Source: Promicromonospora sukumoe 327MFSha3.1
Lineage (GTDB): Bacteria > Actinomycetota > Actinomycetes > Actinomycetales > Cellulomonadaceae
Assembly (NCBI RefSeq): GCF_000385135.1
Contig: NZ_ARQM01000010.1
Location: 496,001-560,000 of the forward strand
DNA length: 64,000 bases
Reading direction: 5' to 3'
Shown here: piece after piece, positions 50,658-58,550 of the stretch
Layout: each line of letters starts with the position of its first letter
Position numbering within the stretch: the stretch's first letter is position 1
Position numbers and translations under genes: made by a program
The notes under the pieces: generated by a model
What the model saw: the letters and a program-made list of their open reading frames with translations, nothing else
Told to the model about the DNA's origin: nothing
The model's database searches: none

Positions 50658-50695
50658 GAGCCCCGGGGAGCGCGGGTGCGCGCTTCCCGGGGCTC
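50658..50695. terminator. 16-bp hairpin, bidirectional terminator
   Basis: Arms 50658-50673 and 50680-50695 (GAGCCCCGGGGAGCGC and near-complement, one G-T pair). It follows the lyase gene and its 3' arm covers the stop codon of the convergent membrane-protein gene. Confidence 0.75.
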
Positions 50696-51158
50696 AGCCC
50701 TGTGCGGGGTCGGGCTCGGCGTCGAGCTGGGCGAACCTGGAGTCCAGCTCGGCGATCCACCACCAGAACCGAGGTCCGACGGCGGCGACCAGCCAGCCGG
50801 GCAGGAGCGTCAGGGACATGACCGCCCACTCCCGGAGGGGCAGGCCGATCAGGGCGCCCAGGAGTGTGGCGGTGCCGAAGACCAGCACTGCGGAGACCAG
50901 GGCGACGACCAGCAGCTTGCCGCCTGTCCGGTGCACCTTGCGCGCGAACACCTCTCCGACGAGGGCCGTAGTCGTGATGACCAGGCTGAGCGGCATCGCG
51001 ACGAGGATCCAGCCGGCTGCCGCCCCGATCGGGAAGAAGTCTTCCTCGGGGCTCGCGGCATCGGTCTGCGCGGTGATCGACAGGATCGTGAGGAGCGGCC
51101 CGGCGACGACGTACACGGCCGACGACACCCCGCCCGCGATCAGGTACCTCTTCCGCAT
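50694..51158 (-). CDS. Uncharacterised four-helix membrane protein
   Basis: 154 residues, four predicted membrane helices (YLIAGGVSSAVYVVAGPLLT, AAAGWILVAMPLSLVITTTA, LLVVALVSAVLVFGTATLLG, VMSLTLLPGWLVAAVGPRFW). The C-terminal tail is acidic and cytoplasmic (IAELDSRFAQLDAEPDPAQG). I do not recognise a family. ATG 51158 gives a normal N-terminus MRKRYLIAGG with positive-inside residues. It follows, on the same strand, the HAD/Ltp cluster 60 bases upstream. Confidence 0.7.
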   Translation of the reverse strand: MRKRYLIAGGVSSAVYVVAGPLLTILSITAQTDAASPEEDFFPIGAAAGWILVAMPLSLVITTTALVGEVFARKVHRTGGKLLVVALVSAVLVFGTATLLGALIGLPLREWAVMSLTLLPGWLVAAVGPRFWWWIAELDSRFAQLDAEPDPAQG

Positions 51159-51219
51159 GGCCTGACGGTAGCGGTCGGCCGGGGCCACCGTGCCCGTGCG
51201 ACATTCGCCCCGGACAAGT

Positions 51220-52008
51220 TCACCCGAGCAGCGACCGCAGGACGGTCGCGGCGCCGTCGTCGTCGATCGAGCCGGTGCTGTAGGTCGCGGCCCCGACGAC
51301 GGACGGCGCGGCGTGGCCCATGGCGAAGTCGTGGGAGGCCCACCTGAACATCTCGAGGTCGTTCTCGCCGTCACCGATCGCGACCGTGCGGCTCGGCTCG
51401 ACGCCGAGGCTGATACGTATCTTCTCCAGCGCGGAGGCCTTGGAGATCCTGGGCGGGGTGACGTCGACCCAGTCGAGCCGGGGCGCGACCGCGGTCAGGC
51501 CGCACGCGAGCAGCGCTCGGACGATCTGGTGGGCGCCAGGCCCGTGCAGGGCGATCCTGGGCGTCGGGTTGACCAGGAACTCGCCGAGCGGGACCTGGCG
51601 CTGGGCGCCGTTGAGCTCGTGCCTGGGGAACGGTGCGCTGACCCGCCAGCCGACGCCGACGATCTCGGCGGCGATACGTACCACCGCAGCCGCCCTCATC
51701 GCGATGTCGATGACGGTCGCGGTGTCGACGGGGTGCTGCTCGACGACCTGGTAGTGGTCGCCGACCAGGTGCGCGGTGATCGCGCCGTTGCTCGTGACCA
51801 TCCAGACGTCGCGGAGGCCGAGCTGCAGGGCCGCCGACACGGCGCCCTTCACGGACCGGCCGGTCGCCAGGACGATGTGATGGCCGGCGTGCAGCACCTC
51901 CTGCGTCGCACGCAGCACGGCCGGCGTCGGTGGCTGCCCGGTGCGCAGAAGAGTCCCGTCGATGTCGCACGCGATCATCAAGCGACTGTTCCGGGGCCCG
52001 GTCGTCAT
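51220..52008 (-). CDS. Cof-type HAD hydrolase (copy 1)
   Basis: 262 residues. HAD motifs: I in MIACDIDGTLLRTG with the nucleophile Asp, II in VLATGRSVKG, III Lys in ISKASALEKI and IV in TVAIGDGENDLEMF. The large cap domain is of the Cof (C2) type. It is a close paralogue of the gene at 52678, with long identical blocks such as VSAPFP and ALHGP and only scattered changes, so a duplication is clear. Phosphatase for sugar phosphates or similar small molecules. The two copies flank the Ltp lipoprotein gene. Confidence 0.9.
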   Translation of the reverse strand: MTTGPRNSRLMIACDIDGTLLRTGQPPTPAVLRATQEVLHAGHHIVLATGRSVKGAVSAALQLGLRDVWMVTSNGAITAHLVGDHYQVVEQHPVDTATVIDIAMRAAAVVRIAAEIVGVGWRVSAPFPRHELNGAQRQVPLGEFLVNPTPRIALHGPGAHQIVRALLACGLTAVAPRLDWVDVTPPRISKASALEKIRISLGVEPSRTVAIGDGENDLEMFRWASHDFAMGHAAPSVVGAATYSTGSIDDDGAATVLRSLLG

Positions 52009-52104
52009 GTTGTGCAGGCTAATTGGCTGCTCACGCCCCGGCCAGGAGCGGAGGAGGTGGTTTTTTTGCCGCCTGCGGTGCTGGCTGGGACCGCGAGCGG
52101 TGCG

Positions 52105-52605
52105 CTACAGGCCGGTCTGGTCGACGCCGTAAGTCGCTTGCTCCACGGTGAACTGGTCGCCGTACTCGGACGAGAGCTGATCGATGAGGCCTTGTCGACT
52201 GAACGAGTCGTAGTCCAGGTAGTCCTGAGCGGCCTTGGCTGCCTGCTCGTTCCAGTCGACGTCGAGCGAGTCGACGGCGAACTCGGCATCTTTCACGGGG
52301 AAGGCGTCGCCGTACTCGCTGGAGAGCTGATCGATCAGACCCTGCCGTGAGAAGGCCTGGTAGTCGAGGTAGTCCTGCGCCGCCGCAATAGCCTGCTGCT
52401 GCGACTCGGTGAGTTCCGGCTCGGCTTCCTCGGTGGACTTCTTCTCCTTCTTCTCGGTCGGCTCCTTCGGCTTCGACGCCGGGGCGGAGGTCGTGGTCTC
52501 GGCAGTCGCCGCCTCGTCTGTGACGGGCTCCGCCGGCGCAGAGCATGCCGTGAGGCAGCAGGTCAGGGCCAAGGCGCTCAGGCTCGCGACGATTGGGGTA
52601 CGCAT
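52105..52605 (-). CDS. Ltp-family surface lipoprotein with two repeats
   Basis: 166 residues. Lipoprotein signal from MRTPIVASLSALALTCCLTAC (lipobox LTAC), then a charged Lys/Glu/Thr linker of about 45 residues. Two 43-residue repeats follow, each with QDYLDY, SFSRQGLIDQL or AFSRQGLIDQL and SSEYGD, which match the host-cell surface-exposed lipoprotein domain (PF07553). In Streptococcus phage TP-J34, Ltp with the same domain blocks DNA injection by related phages. ATG 52605 has GGGAGG upstream. It is inserted between duplicated HAD genes. Superinfection exclusion is a possibility; a surface role unrelated to phage is equally possible. Confidence 0.88.
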   Translation of the reverse strand: MRTPIVASLSALALTCCLTACSAPAEPVTDEAATAETTTSAPASKPKEPTEKKEKKSTEEAEPELTESQQQAIAAAQDYLDYQAFSRQGLIDQLSSEYGDAFPVKDAEFAVDSLDVDWNEQAAKAAQDYLDYDSFSRQGLIDQLSSEYGDQFTVEQATYGVDQTGL

Positions 52606-52677
52606 CGGCTTGCCTCCCTGGGATGAGGGTGAGTTATTCATGTAGGGAGGGGCGAAGGAGTACGGAGGTGACGCCGG

Positions 52678-53469
52678 TCAGGTGAGGCCCGGACCCTGTC
52701 CGAGCAGCGACAGCAGAGCGCTCGCGGCGCCCTCGTCGTCGAGCGATCCCGTGCGATGGCTGGCTGCTTCGAGGACGAACGGCGAGGCGTGGCCCATGGC
52801 GACGGCGTGCGCGGCCCACCCGAACATCTCGATGTCGTTCTCTCCGTCGCCGATCGCGACGGTGCGTTCCTGGTCGACGCCGAGCTCGATGCGGACCTTC
52901 TCCAGCGCGGAGGCCTTGGAGATAGCGGGTGGTGTGACGTCGACCCAGTCGAGCCGGGTCGCGATGGCGGTGACGCCCTGTGCGATGAGCGCCGGAACCA
53001 TCCGGTGGGCGTCGGGCCCGTGCAGGGCGATCCGCGGCGTCGGGTTCGCCAGGAACTCGTCGAGCGGTGCCTGCCGCTGTGCGCCGTTCAGCTCGTACCC
53101 GGGGAACGGGGCGCTCACCCGCCAGCCGACGCCGACGATCTCGGCGGCGACCCGGACGGCCGGCGCCTCCCGCCGGGCGACGTCGATGACGGTCGTGGCG
53201 TCGACGTCGTGCTCCTCGACGACCTGGTAGTGCTCGCCGACGAGGTGCGCGGTGACGGCGCCGTTGCTCGTGACCATCCAGACGTCGCGCAGGCCGAGCT
53301 GCCGGGCCGCGGACACCGCGCCCTTCACGGACCGGCCGGTCGCCAGGACGATGTGGTGGCCGGCCCGCAGCACCTCCTGCGTCGCGTGCTGCACGGCCGG
53401 CGTCGGCGGGCGCCCGGTGCGGAGCAGGGTCCCGTCGATGTCGCACGCGATCATCCTGGTCGTCGTCAT
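52678..53469 (-). CDS. Cof-type HAD hydrolase (copy 2)
   Basis: 263 residues. Same motifs as copy 1: MIACDIDGTLLRTG, VLATGRSVKGAVSAA, SKASALEKVRIELG and TVAIGDGENDIEMFGWAAHA. The alignment to copy 1 is gap-free over almost the whole length (both start MTT, both contain VWMVTSNGA and TAHLVG). It therefore arose by duplication, and the Ltp gene is now between the copies. Starts at ATG 53469; a short AT-rich stretch (TATTCTCATTTATTC) follows toward the XRE gene on its upstream side. Confidence 0.9.
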   Translation of the reverse strand: MTTTRMIACDIDGTLLRTGRPPTPAVQHATQEVLRAGHHIVLATGRSVKGAVSAARQLGLRDVWMVTSNGAVTAHLVGEHYQVVEEHDVDATTVIDVARREAPAVRVAAEIVGVGWRVSAPFPGYELNGAQRQAPLDEFLANPTPRIALHGPDAHRMVPALIAQGVTAIATRLDWVDVTPPAISKASALEKVRIELGVDQERTVAIGDGENDIEMFGWAAHAVAMGHASPFVLEAASHRTGSLDDEGAASALLSLLGQGPGLT

Positions 53470-53514
53470 GTCGGGGAGATTATTGACCTGTATCGGGGGT
53501 CGCGAGGAGTATTC

Positions 53515-54384
53515 TCATTTATTCTCGCGAGCGGTGATCGATTCGCCCATCCGGGTCAGTGCAGCCCGCGCCTTGTCCTCGTAGACGGCGGTGAGGGCCA
53601 TCGCCTCGAAGACTTTCGTGTACTGCTCGATCTCCTGGGGCTGCGCCAGGTTGAGCTGTGCCGAGACCGTCTCGACGATGACCAGCTGGTCGTCGTAGAC
53701 CCAGAACGCGTGCAGGGGTACGACGGCGAAGGGCTTGTCGTACGGGACGACTCCGAGCCGGACGTTCGGCAGCATCGCCACGTTGATCAGCCGATCGATC
53801 TGGCCGCGCATCGCCTTCGGCGGGCACACGTAGTTGAGCAGGGCCGCCTCGGTCAGGACGAGCCTGAACTTCTTCGAGGTGTCGTAGAGGATGTTCTGCC
53901 GCTGCATCCGCGCGGCGATCGCCTCGTCGACCTCGGCCCGAGAAGCTGGTCCGTTCCCGGCTCGTTCGATGATGCCGCGTGCGTAGTCGGGGGTCTGCAG
54001 CAGGCCCGGCACGATCGTGGGCTGGAAACCACGGAAGATCCGGGTGTCCTGCTCCTGACGTCCCATCACGGTCTGCTCGGCGGCGAGACCTGCCCGCAGC
54101 ACGCGCCGCCACTCCCGGTGTCGCGTCTGGAGTGTGTGGAGATCCGCGAGGAGGGCCTTGGTCTCGCCTTCGTTGGCAGTCACGCGGCACCACGAGCGCA
54201 CGTCGTCGTCGGTCGGGGTCTGCCGGCCGTTCTCGATCTTGGAGACCTTCGGCTGGGTCCACGACAAGGAAGCGGCGAGCTGCTGACCGGTCAGGCCGGC
54301 AGCTCGCCGCAGGTCCCGGAGGCGCGCGCCGAGCTCGTTGCGCGCCGCCCGGATATCAGGGTTGGTCGAGGTGTTCCGCGGCAA
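53515..54384 (-). CDS. XRE-family regulator with DUF5753 domain
   Basis: 289 residues. An N-terminal helix-turn-helix (LGARLRDLRRAAGLTGQQLA, then ASLSWTQPKVSKIENGRQTP) is followed by a DUF5753 domain (FRGFQPTIVPGLLQTPDYAR, RMQRQNILYD, VVPYDKPFAVVPLHAFWVY). Such proteins are abundant in actinobacteria and control small partner proteins, as in the WhiJ-type systems of Streptomyces. The best start is TTG 54384, inside the end of the DUF6879 gene (29-base overlap). Last gene of the three-gene cassette. Confidence 0.9.
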   Translation of the reverse strand: MPRNTSTNPDIRAARNELGARLRDLRRAAGLTGQQLAASLSWTQPKVSKIENGRQTPTDDDVRSWCRVTANEGETKALLADLHTLQTRHREWRRVLRAGLAAEQTVMGRQEQDTRIFRGFQPTIVPGLLQTPDYARGIIERAGNGPASRAEVDEAIAARMQRQNILYDTSKKFRLVLTEAALLNYVCPPKAMRGQIDRLINVAMLPNVRLGVVPYDKPFAVVPLHAFWVYDDQLVIVETVSAQLNLAQPQEIEQYTKVFEAMALTAVYEDKARAALTRMGESITARENK

Positions 54385-54886
54385 ATTCGTCTCTCGTGAT
54401 GGCGCGATGCCATGCGGCGTCGCGCTGGTAGTTGAGCTCGACCATGGTGGTCGGGTCGGTGATCAGGTCGGAGTCGAGGGCTACTCCGTCGTCGAAGTGC
54501 ATCCTCGCAGCCGTGTGTGAGTCGAACAGCCAGTAGTCGAACTCGGGTAGCCCGGCTGCCCCGTCGCGCGCAAGGTAACGGATGTCTTCCCCCGCATCGT
54601 TGTTGAACGCGGCGGTCCAGAGGCCGAACCGGTTGTAGCCCGACAGCGGCAACGACACGACCCGCACACGCCGGACCACCCTGCCCCCGGCGACCCGGGC
54701 TCGCACAGTGTTCAGCCACCCCTCCAGCCAGGCCATGTCGGTGGTCCCCGTTTCCAGGTACCGCGCCATGGGCTCCCGCATGTTCGGGGAGTTGTACCGG
54801 TCGAGGGTCTCAAGGCGGTAAGCCGTGTACTCGAACTCGGCGAAGAGCTGGCCCAGGTCGGGCGCTGGCGGGATCTGGGAGGTCAG
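54356..54886 (-). CDS. DUF6879 family protein, apparent CTG start
   Basis: 176 residues if translation starts at CTG 54886. The conserved N-terminal part FAEFEYTAYRLETLDRYNSP lies upstream of the first ATG (54781), so the ATG start would lose it. In frame, no ATG, GTG or TTG exists between an upstream TGA (near 55087) and 54781. The CTG is preceded by GGAGG with seven bases spacing and overlaps the preceding stop (CTGA). Core motifs WLNTVRARVAGGRVVRRVRV and LPEFDYWLFDSHTAARMHFD are those of DUF6879. Function unknown; partner of the XRE-DUF5753 regulator. A -1 frameshift fusion with the preceding gene is the alternative. Confidence 0.8.
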   Translation of the reverse strand: MTSQIPPAPDLGQLFAEFEYTAYRLETLDRYNSPNMREPMARYLETGTTDMAWLEGWLNTVRARVAGGRVVRRVRVVSLPLSGYNRFGLWTAAFNNDAGEDIRYLARDGAAGLPEFDYWLFDSHTAARMHFDDGVALDSDLITDPTTMVELNYQRDAAWHRAITRDEFAAEHLDQP

Positions 54887-55116
54887 GGCCGGCCCTCCTG
54901 CTCCTTGAGCGCGATGTACATCTCCAGGATCTCGTACGGCACCTCGACGATGTCCTCGTGGCCGGGGATGGTGCCGACGTCCGCCAGTGCGTCGCCGTCG
55001 GTCACCTTCCAGCCTTGGACCAGGAACGTCTTGCGGTCGGTCCGGTCTGTCGCGAACAGCGTTGGTGAGTTGACGTCGGGCGACTCAGGGTCCTTGCCGA
55101 TGAAGCGTGCGCGCAT
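54883..55116 (-). CDS. Small hypothetical protein, first gene of DUF6879/XRE cassette
   Basis: 77 residues, soluble. MRARFIGKDPESPDVNSPTL, then FLVQGWKVTDGDALADVGTI and a C-terminal acidic helix (VEVPYEILEMYIALKEQEG). ATG 55116 has GGGAG six bases upstream. The family is one of the small proteins often found next to DUF6879 and XRE-DUF5753 genes in actinobacteria; role unknown. The stop overlaps the CTG start of the next gene. Confidence 0.8.
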   Translation of the reverse strand: MRARFIGKDPESPDVNSPTLFATDRTDRKTFLVQGWKVTDGDALADVGTIPGHEDIVEVPYEILEMYIALKEQEGRP

Positions 55117-55142
55117 TATTTGCTCCCATGCTCGAATATTGG

Positions 55143-55155
55143 CGAACCTTGTTCG
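55143..55155. promoter_or_regulatory. Dyad CGAAC-CTT-GTTCG, candidate operator
   Basis: A perfect 5+3+5 dyad 27 bases upstream of the first cassette gene. The likely ligand is the XRE regulator at the end of the cassette. Short, so possibly chance. Confidence 0.35.
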
Positions 55156-55284
55156 GCCATAGTCGGTGCACCGTCGGCGCGAGTCAAGGCTGGATGTGGT
55201 GGCGCCGGGTCCGAGCTGAACCACTGGCCGCAGTCATGCGAACGCAGAGGACCTTCGTACTCGCATCGTCGCGGGTGAGGTAAG

Positions 55285-55358
55285 TGCCCCGTCTCGGACT
55301 TGAACCGAGGACCAAGAGATTATGAGTCTCCTGCTCTGACCAGCTGAGCTAACGGGGC
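55285..55358 (-). tRNA. tRNA-Met (CAT), elongator (Ile2 not excluded)
   Basis: 74 nt, starting GCCCCGTTAGCTCAGC on the reverse strand and ending ACGGGGCA. Anticodon loop CTCATAA gives CAT. Acceptor, D, anticodon (GAGAC/ATCTC region) and T arms all pair. It starts with a normal G1-C72 pair, so it is not an initiator; a lysidine-modified tRNA-Ile2 has the same anticodon and cannot be excluded by eye. CCA not encoded. Confidence 0.88.
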
Positions 55359-55515
55359 GTGCGGCACCAAGCCGCGCAAGGATCCTACTGCCTCGGGCGG
55401 TTCCTGCAGGTGGGGCCCGCGCGGCGCCACGGCGTCCGCCTGGGTACGCTCGAGACGAGCGACGGGTGGCACCGCCGGGGGCTGCCGACCCGCCCCGTGA
55501 GCCGAGGGCGGCGAC

Positions 55516-57114
55516 ATGGGTACCCAACCGGGCGACGGCGCCGAGGCCGTGACCGCGCACAGCAGGCGGCTGATGCTGCTGCTGTCCGCCGCGATGTTCG
55601 TGCTGGTGGTCGACACCTCCCTGATGAACGTGTCGATCTCCGCCGTCATCCGGGACCTGGACGCCACGGCCAGCGGGGTGCAGTCCGCGATCGCGCTCGA
55701 GGCGCTGGTCTCGGCCGCGTTCATCCTGATCAACAGCAAGGTGGGCGACCTCATCGGGCGCAAGCGCGCCTACGTCCTCGGGCTGCTGGCCTACGCGACC
55801 GGGGCGCTGGCCATGACGCTGGCGCAGAGCCTGACGGCGATCATCATCTTCTGGGCGATCATCGGCGGGCTCGGCGCCTCGCTGCTGCTGCCCGCGATGC
55901 AGTCGCTGATCCACGGCAACTTCGAGGGCCCGGCCCAGAAGCAGGCGTACGCCATGGTCGGCGCCGCGGCCGCGATCGCCGCCGCCGTCGGCCCGCTCCT
56001 GGGCGGGTTCGTCACCACCTACCTGTCGTGGCGGGTCGGGTTCGGGCTGGAGGCGGTCATCATCGTGATCGTCCTGAGCCAGATCCGGCTCGTGCGGGAC
56101 GTCCCGTACACCGGCGGCCGCCAGGTCGACGTCGTCGGCGCCATCCTGTCCGTGATCGGCATGGGCGGCGTGGTGCTCGGCATCCTGGTCTGGCAGGAGG
56201 GCGGCGAGCTCGTCGGCGTGCTCCTGCTGGTCGGCGCCGCCGCCCTGGTGGCCCTCGCGCTCTGGCTGGTGCGCCGCGTCCGCGAGCACAGGGTGCCGCT
56301 GCTCGACCCCGGGCTGTTCGGCCACGCCGGGTTCACCACCGGCGTCACCGGCCAGATGCTCCAGCAGGTCACGCTGGGCGGCGCCATGATAGCCCTGCCG
56401 CTGTTCCTGCAGATGACGCTGGAGTACAACGCCCTCGAAGCCGGCCTTGCCCTGACGCCCCTCTCGCTGACCATGTTCGGGGCCGCGCTCGTCGCCGGAC
56501 GCAAGGCCGGCAACCGCCGTCCGGCCGCGATCATCCGCACCGGGTTCCTGCTGGCCAGCCTCGGCATCGCGCTCATCATCCCGTTCGTGCCCCGCGTGGA
56601 CAGCGGCTGGTACCTCGTGCTGCCGCTCGCGATCACGGGCTGCGGGCTGGGCCTGCTGGTCTCGCAGCTCAACAACTACACCCTGGCCCCCGTCGAGGAG
56701 GAGCGCGTCAGCGAGGCCGCCGGCGTGAACTCGGCCGCCGGGTCGTTCGGGCTCTCGTTCGGGCTGGCCATGTCGGGCGGCATCCTGCTCGCGTCCCTCG
56801 CGCTCGGCTTCAACCAGCTCACCCAGGAGAGCCAGGTCATCCCCGCGGCCGAGCAGCAGCAGATCGCCACCGTGCTGGAGACCGACGCCGAGGTGATGAG
56901 CAACACCCAGCTCGCCGAGCAGATCACCGGCCAGCCCCCGGCCGTCGAGGCCGAGGTGCTCGCCATCAACGAGGAGGCCCGCAACCGGTCGCTGCAGGTG
57001 GCGCTGCTCGTCCCGCTGCTCGCCGGCCTGGCCGGGCTCGGCAACGCCGTGCGCATGATGCGGCTGCCGGACCAGAAACCGTCGTCGGCCCTGGACGGGA
57101 CCGACCTCGGCTGA
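55516..57114 (+). CDS. DHA2-family MFS drug transporter
   Basis: 532 residues with about 14 membrane helices. Motif C-like and A motifs are visible: LFVLVVDTSLMNVSISAVIR in helix 1, the loop KVGDLIGRKRAYVLGLLAY, and a proline/glycine-rich helix 5. A long extracellular loop near the C-terminus (EQQQIATVLETDAEVMSNTQ) is typical of actinobacterial members. It should export drugs or cell-derived metabolites by proton antiport. ATG 55516 is the start; no regulator is adjacent. Confidence 0.92.
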   Translation: MGTQPGDGAEAVTAHSRRLMLLLSAAMFVLVVDTSLMNVSISAVIRDLDATASGVQSAIALEALVSAAFILINSKVGDLIGRKRAYVLGLLAYATGALAMTLAQSLTAIIIFWAIIGGLGASLLLPAMQSLIHGNFEGPAQKQAYAMVGAAAAIAAAVGPLLGGFVTTYLSWRVGFGLEAVIIVIVLSQIRLVRDVPYTGGRQVDVVGAILSVIGMGGVVLGILVWQEGGELVGVLLLVGAAALVALALWLVRRVREHRVPLLDPGLFGHAGFTTGVTGQMLQQVTLGGAMIALPLFLQMTLEYNALEAGLALTPLSLTMFGAALVAGRKAGNRRPAAIIRTGFLLASLGIALIIPFVPRVDSGWYLVLPLAITGCGLGLLVSQLNNYTLAPVEEERVSEAAGVNSAAGSFGLSFGLAMSGGILLASLALGFNQLTQESQVIPAAEQQQIATVLETDAEVMSNTQLAEQITGQPPAVEAEVLAINEEARNRSLQVALLVPLLAGLAGLGNAVRMMRLPDQKPSSALDGTDLG

Positions 57115-57216
57115 CACCGGGCTCGATGCCCAACCCGGCGCCGAAAAGTCCTGGCGCGCCTCCGCCGTCCGCCCTTAGGTTCTGCGAGCCATCCCCTACA
57201 GAACTGGAGCACTCCC

Positions 57217-58455
57217 ATGTCCTCGGACTTCCCGGTCGCCCTGTCGGGCGCCCGGGCGCAGACCCTCATGTGGGCGCACGAGCACGACGTCGACCACGCG
57301 GCACTGAACCAGCTGCGCAACATCTCCGCCCTGCCCTGGGTCGAAGGCGTCCGCGTGATGCCCGACGTCCACCTCGGCAAGGGCGCGACCGTCGGCTCCG
57401 TCATCGCCATGCGCGACGCCGTGTCGCCCAACGCCGTCGGCGTCGACATCGGCTGCGGCATGATCGGCGTCCGCACCTCGCTCACCGCCGCGGACCTGCC
57501 CGACGACCTCTCCCGCCTGCGCAAGCGGATCGAGGCCGCGATCCCGGTCGGCTTCCACTCGCACGACGAGCAGGTGGACCTGCGCCGGCTGCGGCCCGTC
57601 AAGGGTTCGGGCGGGCAGGAGCGGCTCCGTGGCGAGCAGGCGTTCTGGGACCGGTTCGAGACGCTCAACCCGAAGGTGCGGCAGCTCGAGACCCGGGCGC
57701 GCAAGCAGCTCGGCTCGCTCGGCGGCGGCAACCACTTCGTCGAGGTCTGCCTGGACCAGGACGACCAGGTCTGGCTCCAGCTCCACTCCGGCTCCCGGAA
57801 CATCGGCAAGGAGCTCGCCGAGCACCACGTCCGCATCGCCAAGGACCTGGAGCACAACAAGGGCCTCGTGGACCGGGAGCTCGCCGTGTTCCTGGCCGGC
57901 ACGCCCCAGATGGACGCGTACTTGAACGACCTGTGGTGGGCCCAGGAGTACGCGGCCCGCTCGCGGGCCGTGATGATGGCGCTGGCCGTCCAGGCGGTCC
58001 GGGACGAGTTCACGGCCATGTCCGACGGCGGCCGCGAGGTCACCTTCGACGAGGGCGTGAACGTGCACCACAACTACGTGGCGCGCGAGCAGGTCGACGG
58101 CGCGGAGCTGATCGTCACCCGCAAGGGCGCGATCCGGGCCGGCCAGGGCGACCTGGGCCTGATCCCCGGGTCCATGGGCACGGGCTCCTACGTGGTGCGC
58201 GGCCTGGGCAACCCGCAGTCGTACTGGTCGGCGTCGCACGGCGCGGGCCGGCGCATGTCGCGGACCAAGGCCAAGAAGGAGTTCACCCTGGACGACCTCG
58301 CGGCCCAGACGGCGGGCGTCGAGTGCCGCAAGGACCAGGGTGTGCTCGACGAGATCCCCGGCGCCTACAAGGACCTGGACGCCGTGATCGCCGCGCAGTC
58401 CGACCTCGTCGAGGTCGTGGCGCGGCTGCGCACGGTGCTCTGCGTCAAGGGCTGA
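57217..58455 (+). CDS. rtcB: RtcB family RNA ligase
   Basis: 412 residues. Signature blocks: RVMPDVHLGKGATVGSVIAM, VGVDIGCGMIGVRT with the metal-binding Cys, LGGGNHFVEVC, VNVHHNYVAREQVDG, and the C-terminal GSMGTGSYVVRGL and SASHGAGRRMSRTKA with the guanylylated His. Joins RNA 2',3'-cyclic phosphate or 3'-phosphate ends to 5'-OH ends in a GTP- and Mn-dependent reaction. It stands alone here, with no archease or RtcA gene. The strong 18-bp hairpin after it ends its message. Confidence 0.92.
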   Translation: MSSDFPVALSGARAQTLMWAHEHDVDHAALNQLRNISALPWVEGVRVMPDVHLGKGATVGSVIAMRDAVSPNAVGVDIGCGMIGVRTSLTAADLPDDLSRLRKRIEAAIPVGFHSHDEQVDLRRLRPVKGSGGQERLRGEQAFWDRFETLNPKVRQLETRARKQLGSLGGGNHFVEVCLDQDDQVWLQLHSGSRNIGKELAEHHVRIAKDLEHNKGLVDRELAVFLAGTPQMDAYLNDLWWAQEYAARSRAVMMALAVQAVRDEFTAMSDGGREVTFDEGVNVHHNYVAREQVDGAELIVTRKGAIRAGQGDLGLIPGSMGTGSYVVRGLGNPQSYWSASHGAGRRMSRTKAKKEFTLDDLAAQTAGVECRKDQGVLDEIPGAYKDLDAVIAAQSDLVEVVARLRTVLCVKG

Positions 58456-58464
58456 CCTCCACCC

Positions 58465-58504
58465 CGGCGGCCACCGCGATCCCACCGGATCGCGGTGGCC
58501 GCCG
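58465..58504 (+). terminator. 18-bp perfect hairpin after rtcB
   Basis: Arms CGGCGGCCACCGCGATCC (58465-58482) and its exact complement (58487-58504), loop CACC. It begins about ten bases after the rtcB stop, which supports a terminator role. Confidence 0.8.
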
Positions 58505-58550
58505 CGTGCGTCCGGGGTCACCCTGGACTCAGGGTCAGGAGGTGGTCGAC

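Noticed and set aside
47860-51204. A minus-strand frame of over 1100 codons antisense to the pectate lyase
   Set aside because: High-GC shadow frame; composition is repetitive Arg/Val/Gly and it contains no recognisable domain, while the plus strand encodes a clear secreted lyase.
50694-55358. Considered as a prophage or integrative element
   Set aside because: No integrase, attachment repeat, capsid, terminase or recombinase gene is visible; only a cargo-like appearance near a tRNA.
55285-55358. Initiator tRNA
   Set aside because: The acceptor stem begins with a paired G1-C72, not the unpaired first base of an initiator tRNA.
55359-55515. Short open frame continuing upstream from the DHA2 transporter start
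   Set aside because: It would need to begin inside the tRNA region; ATG 55516 fits the family length.
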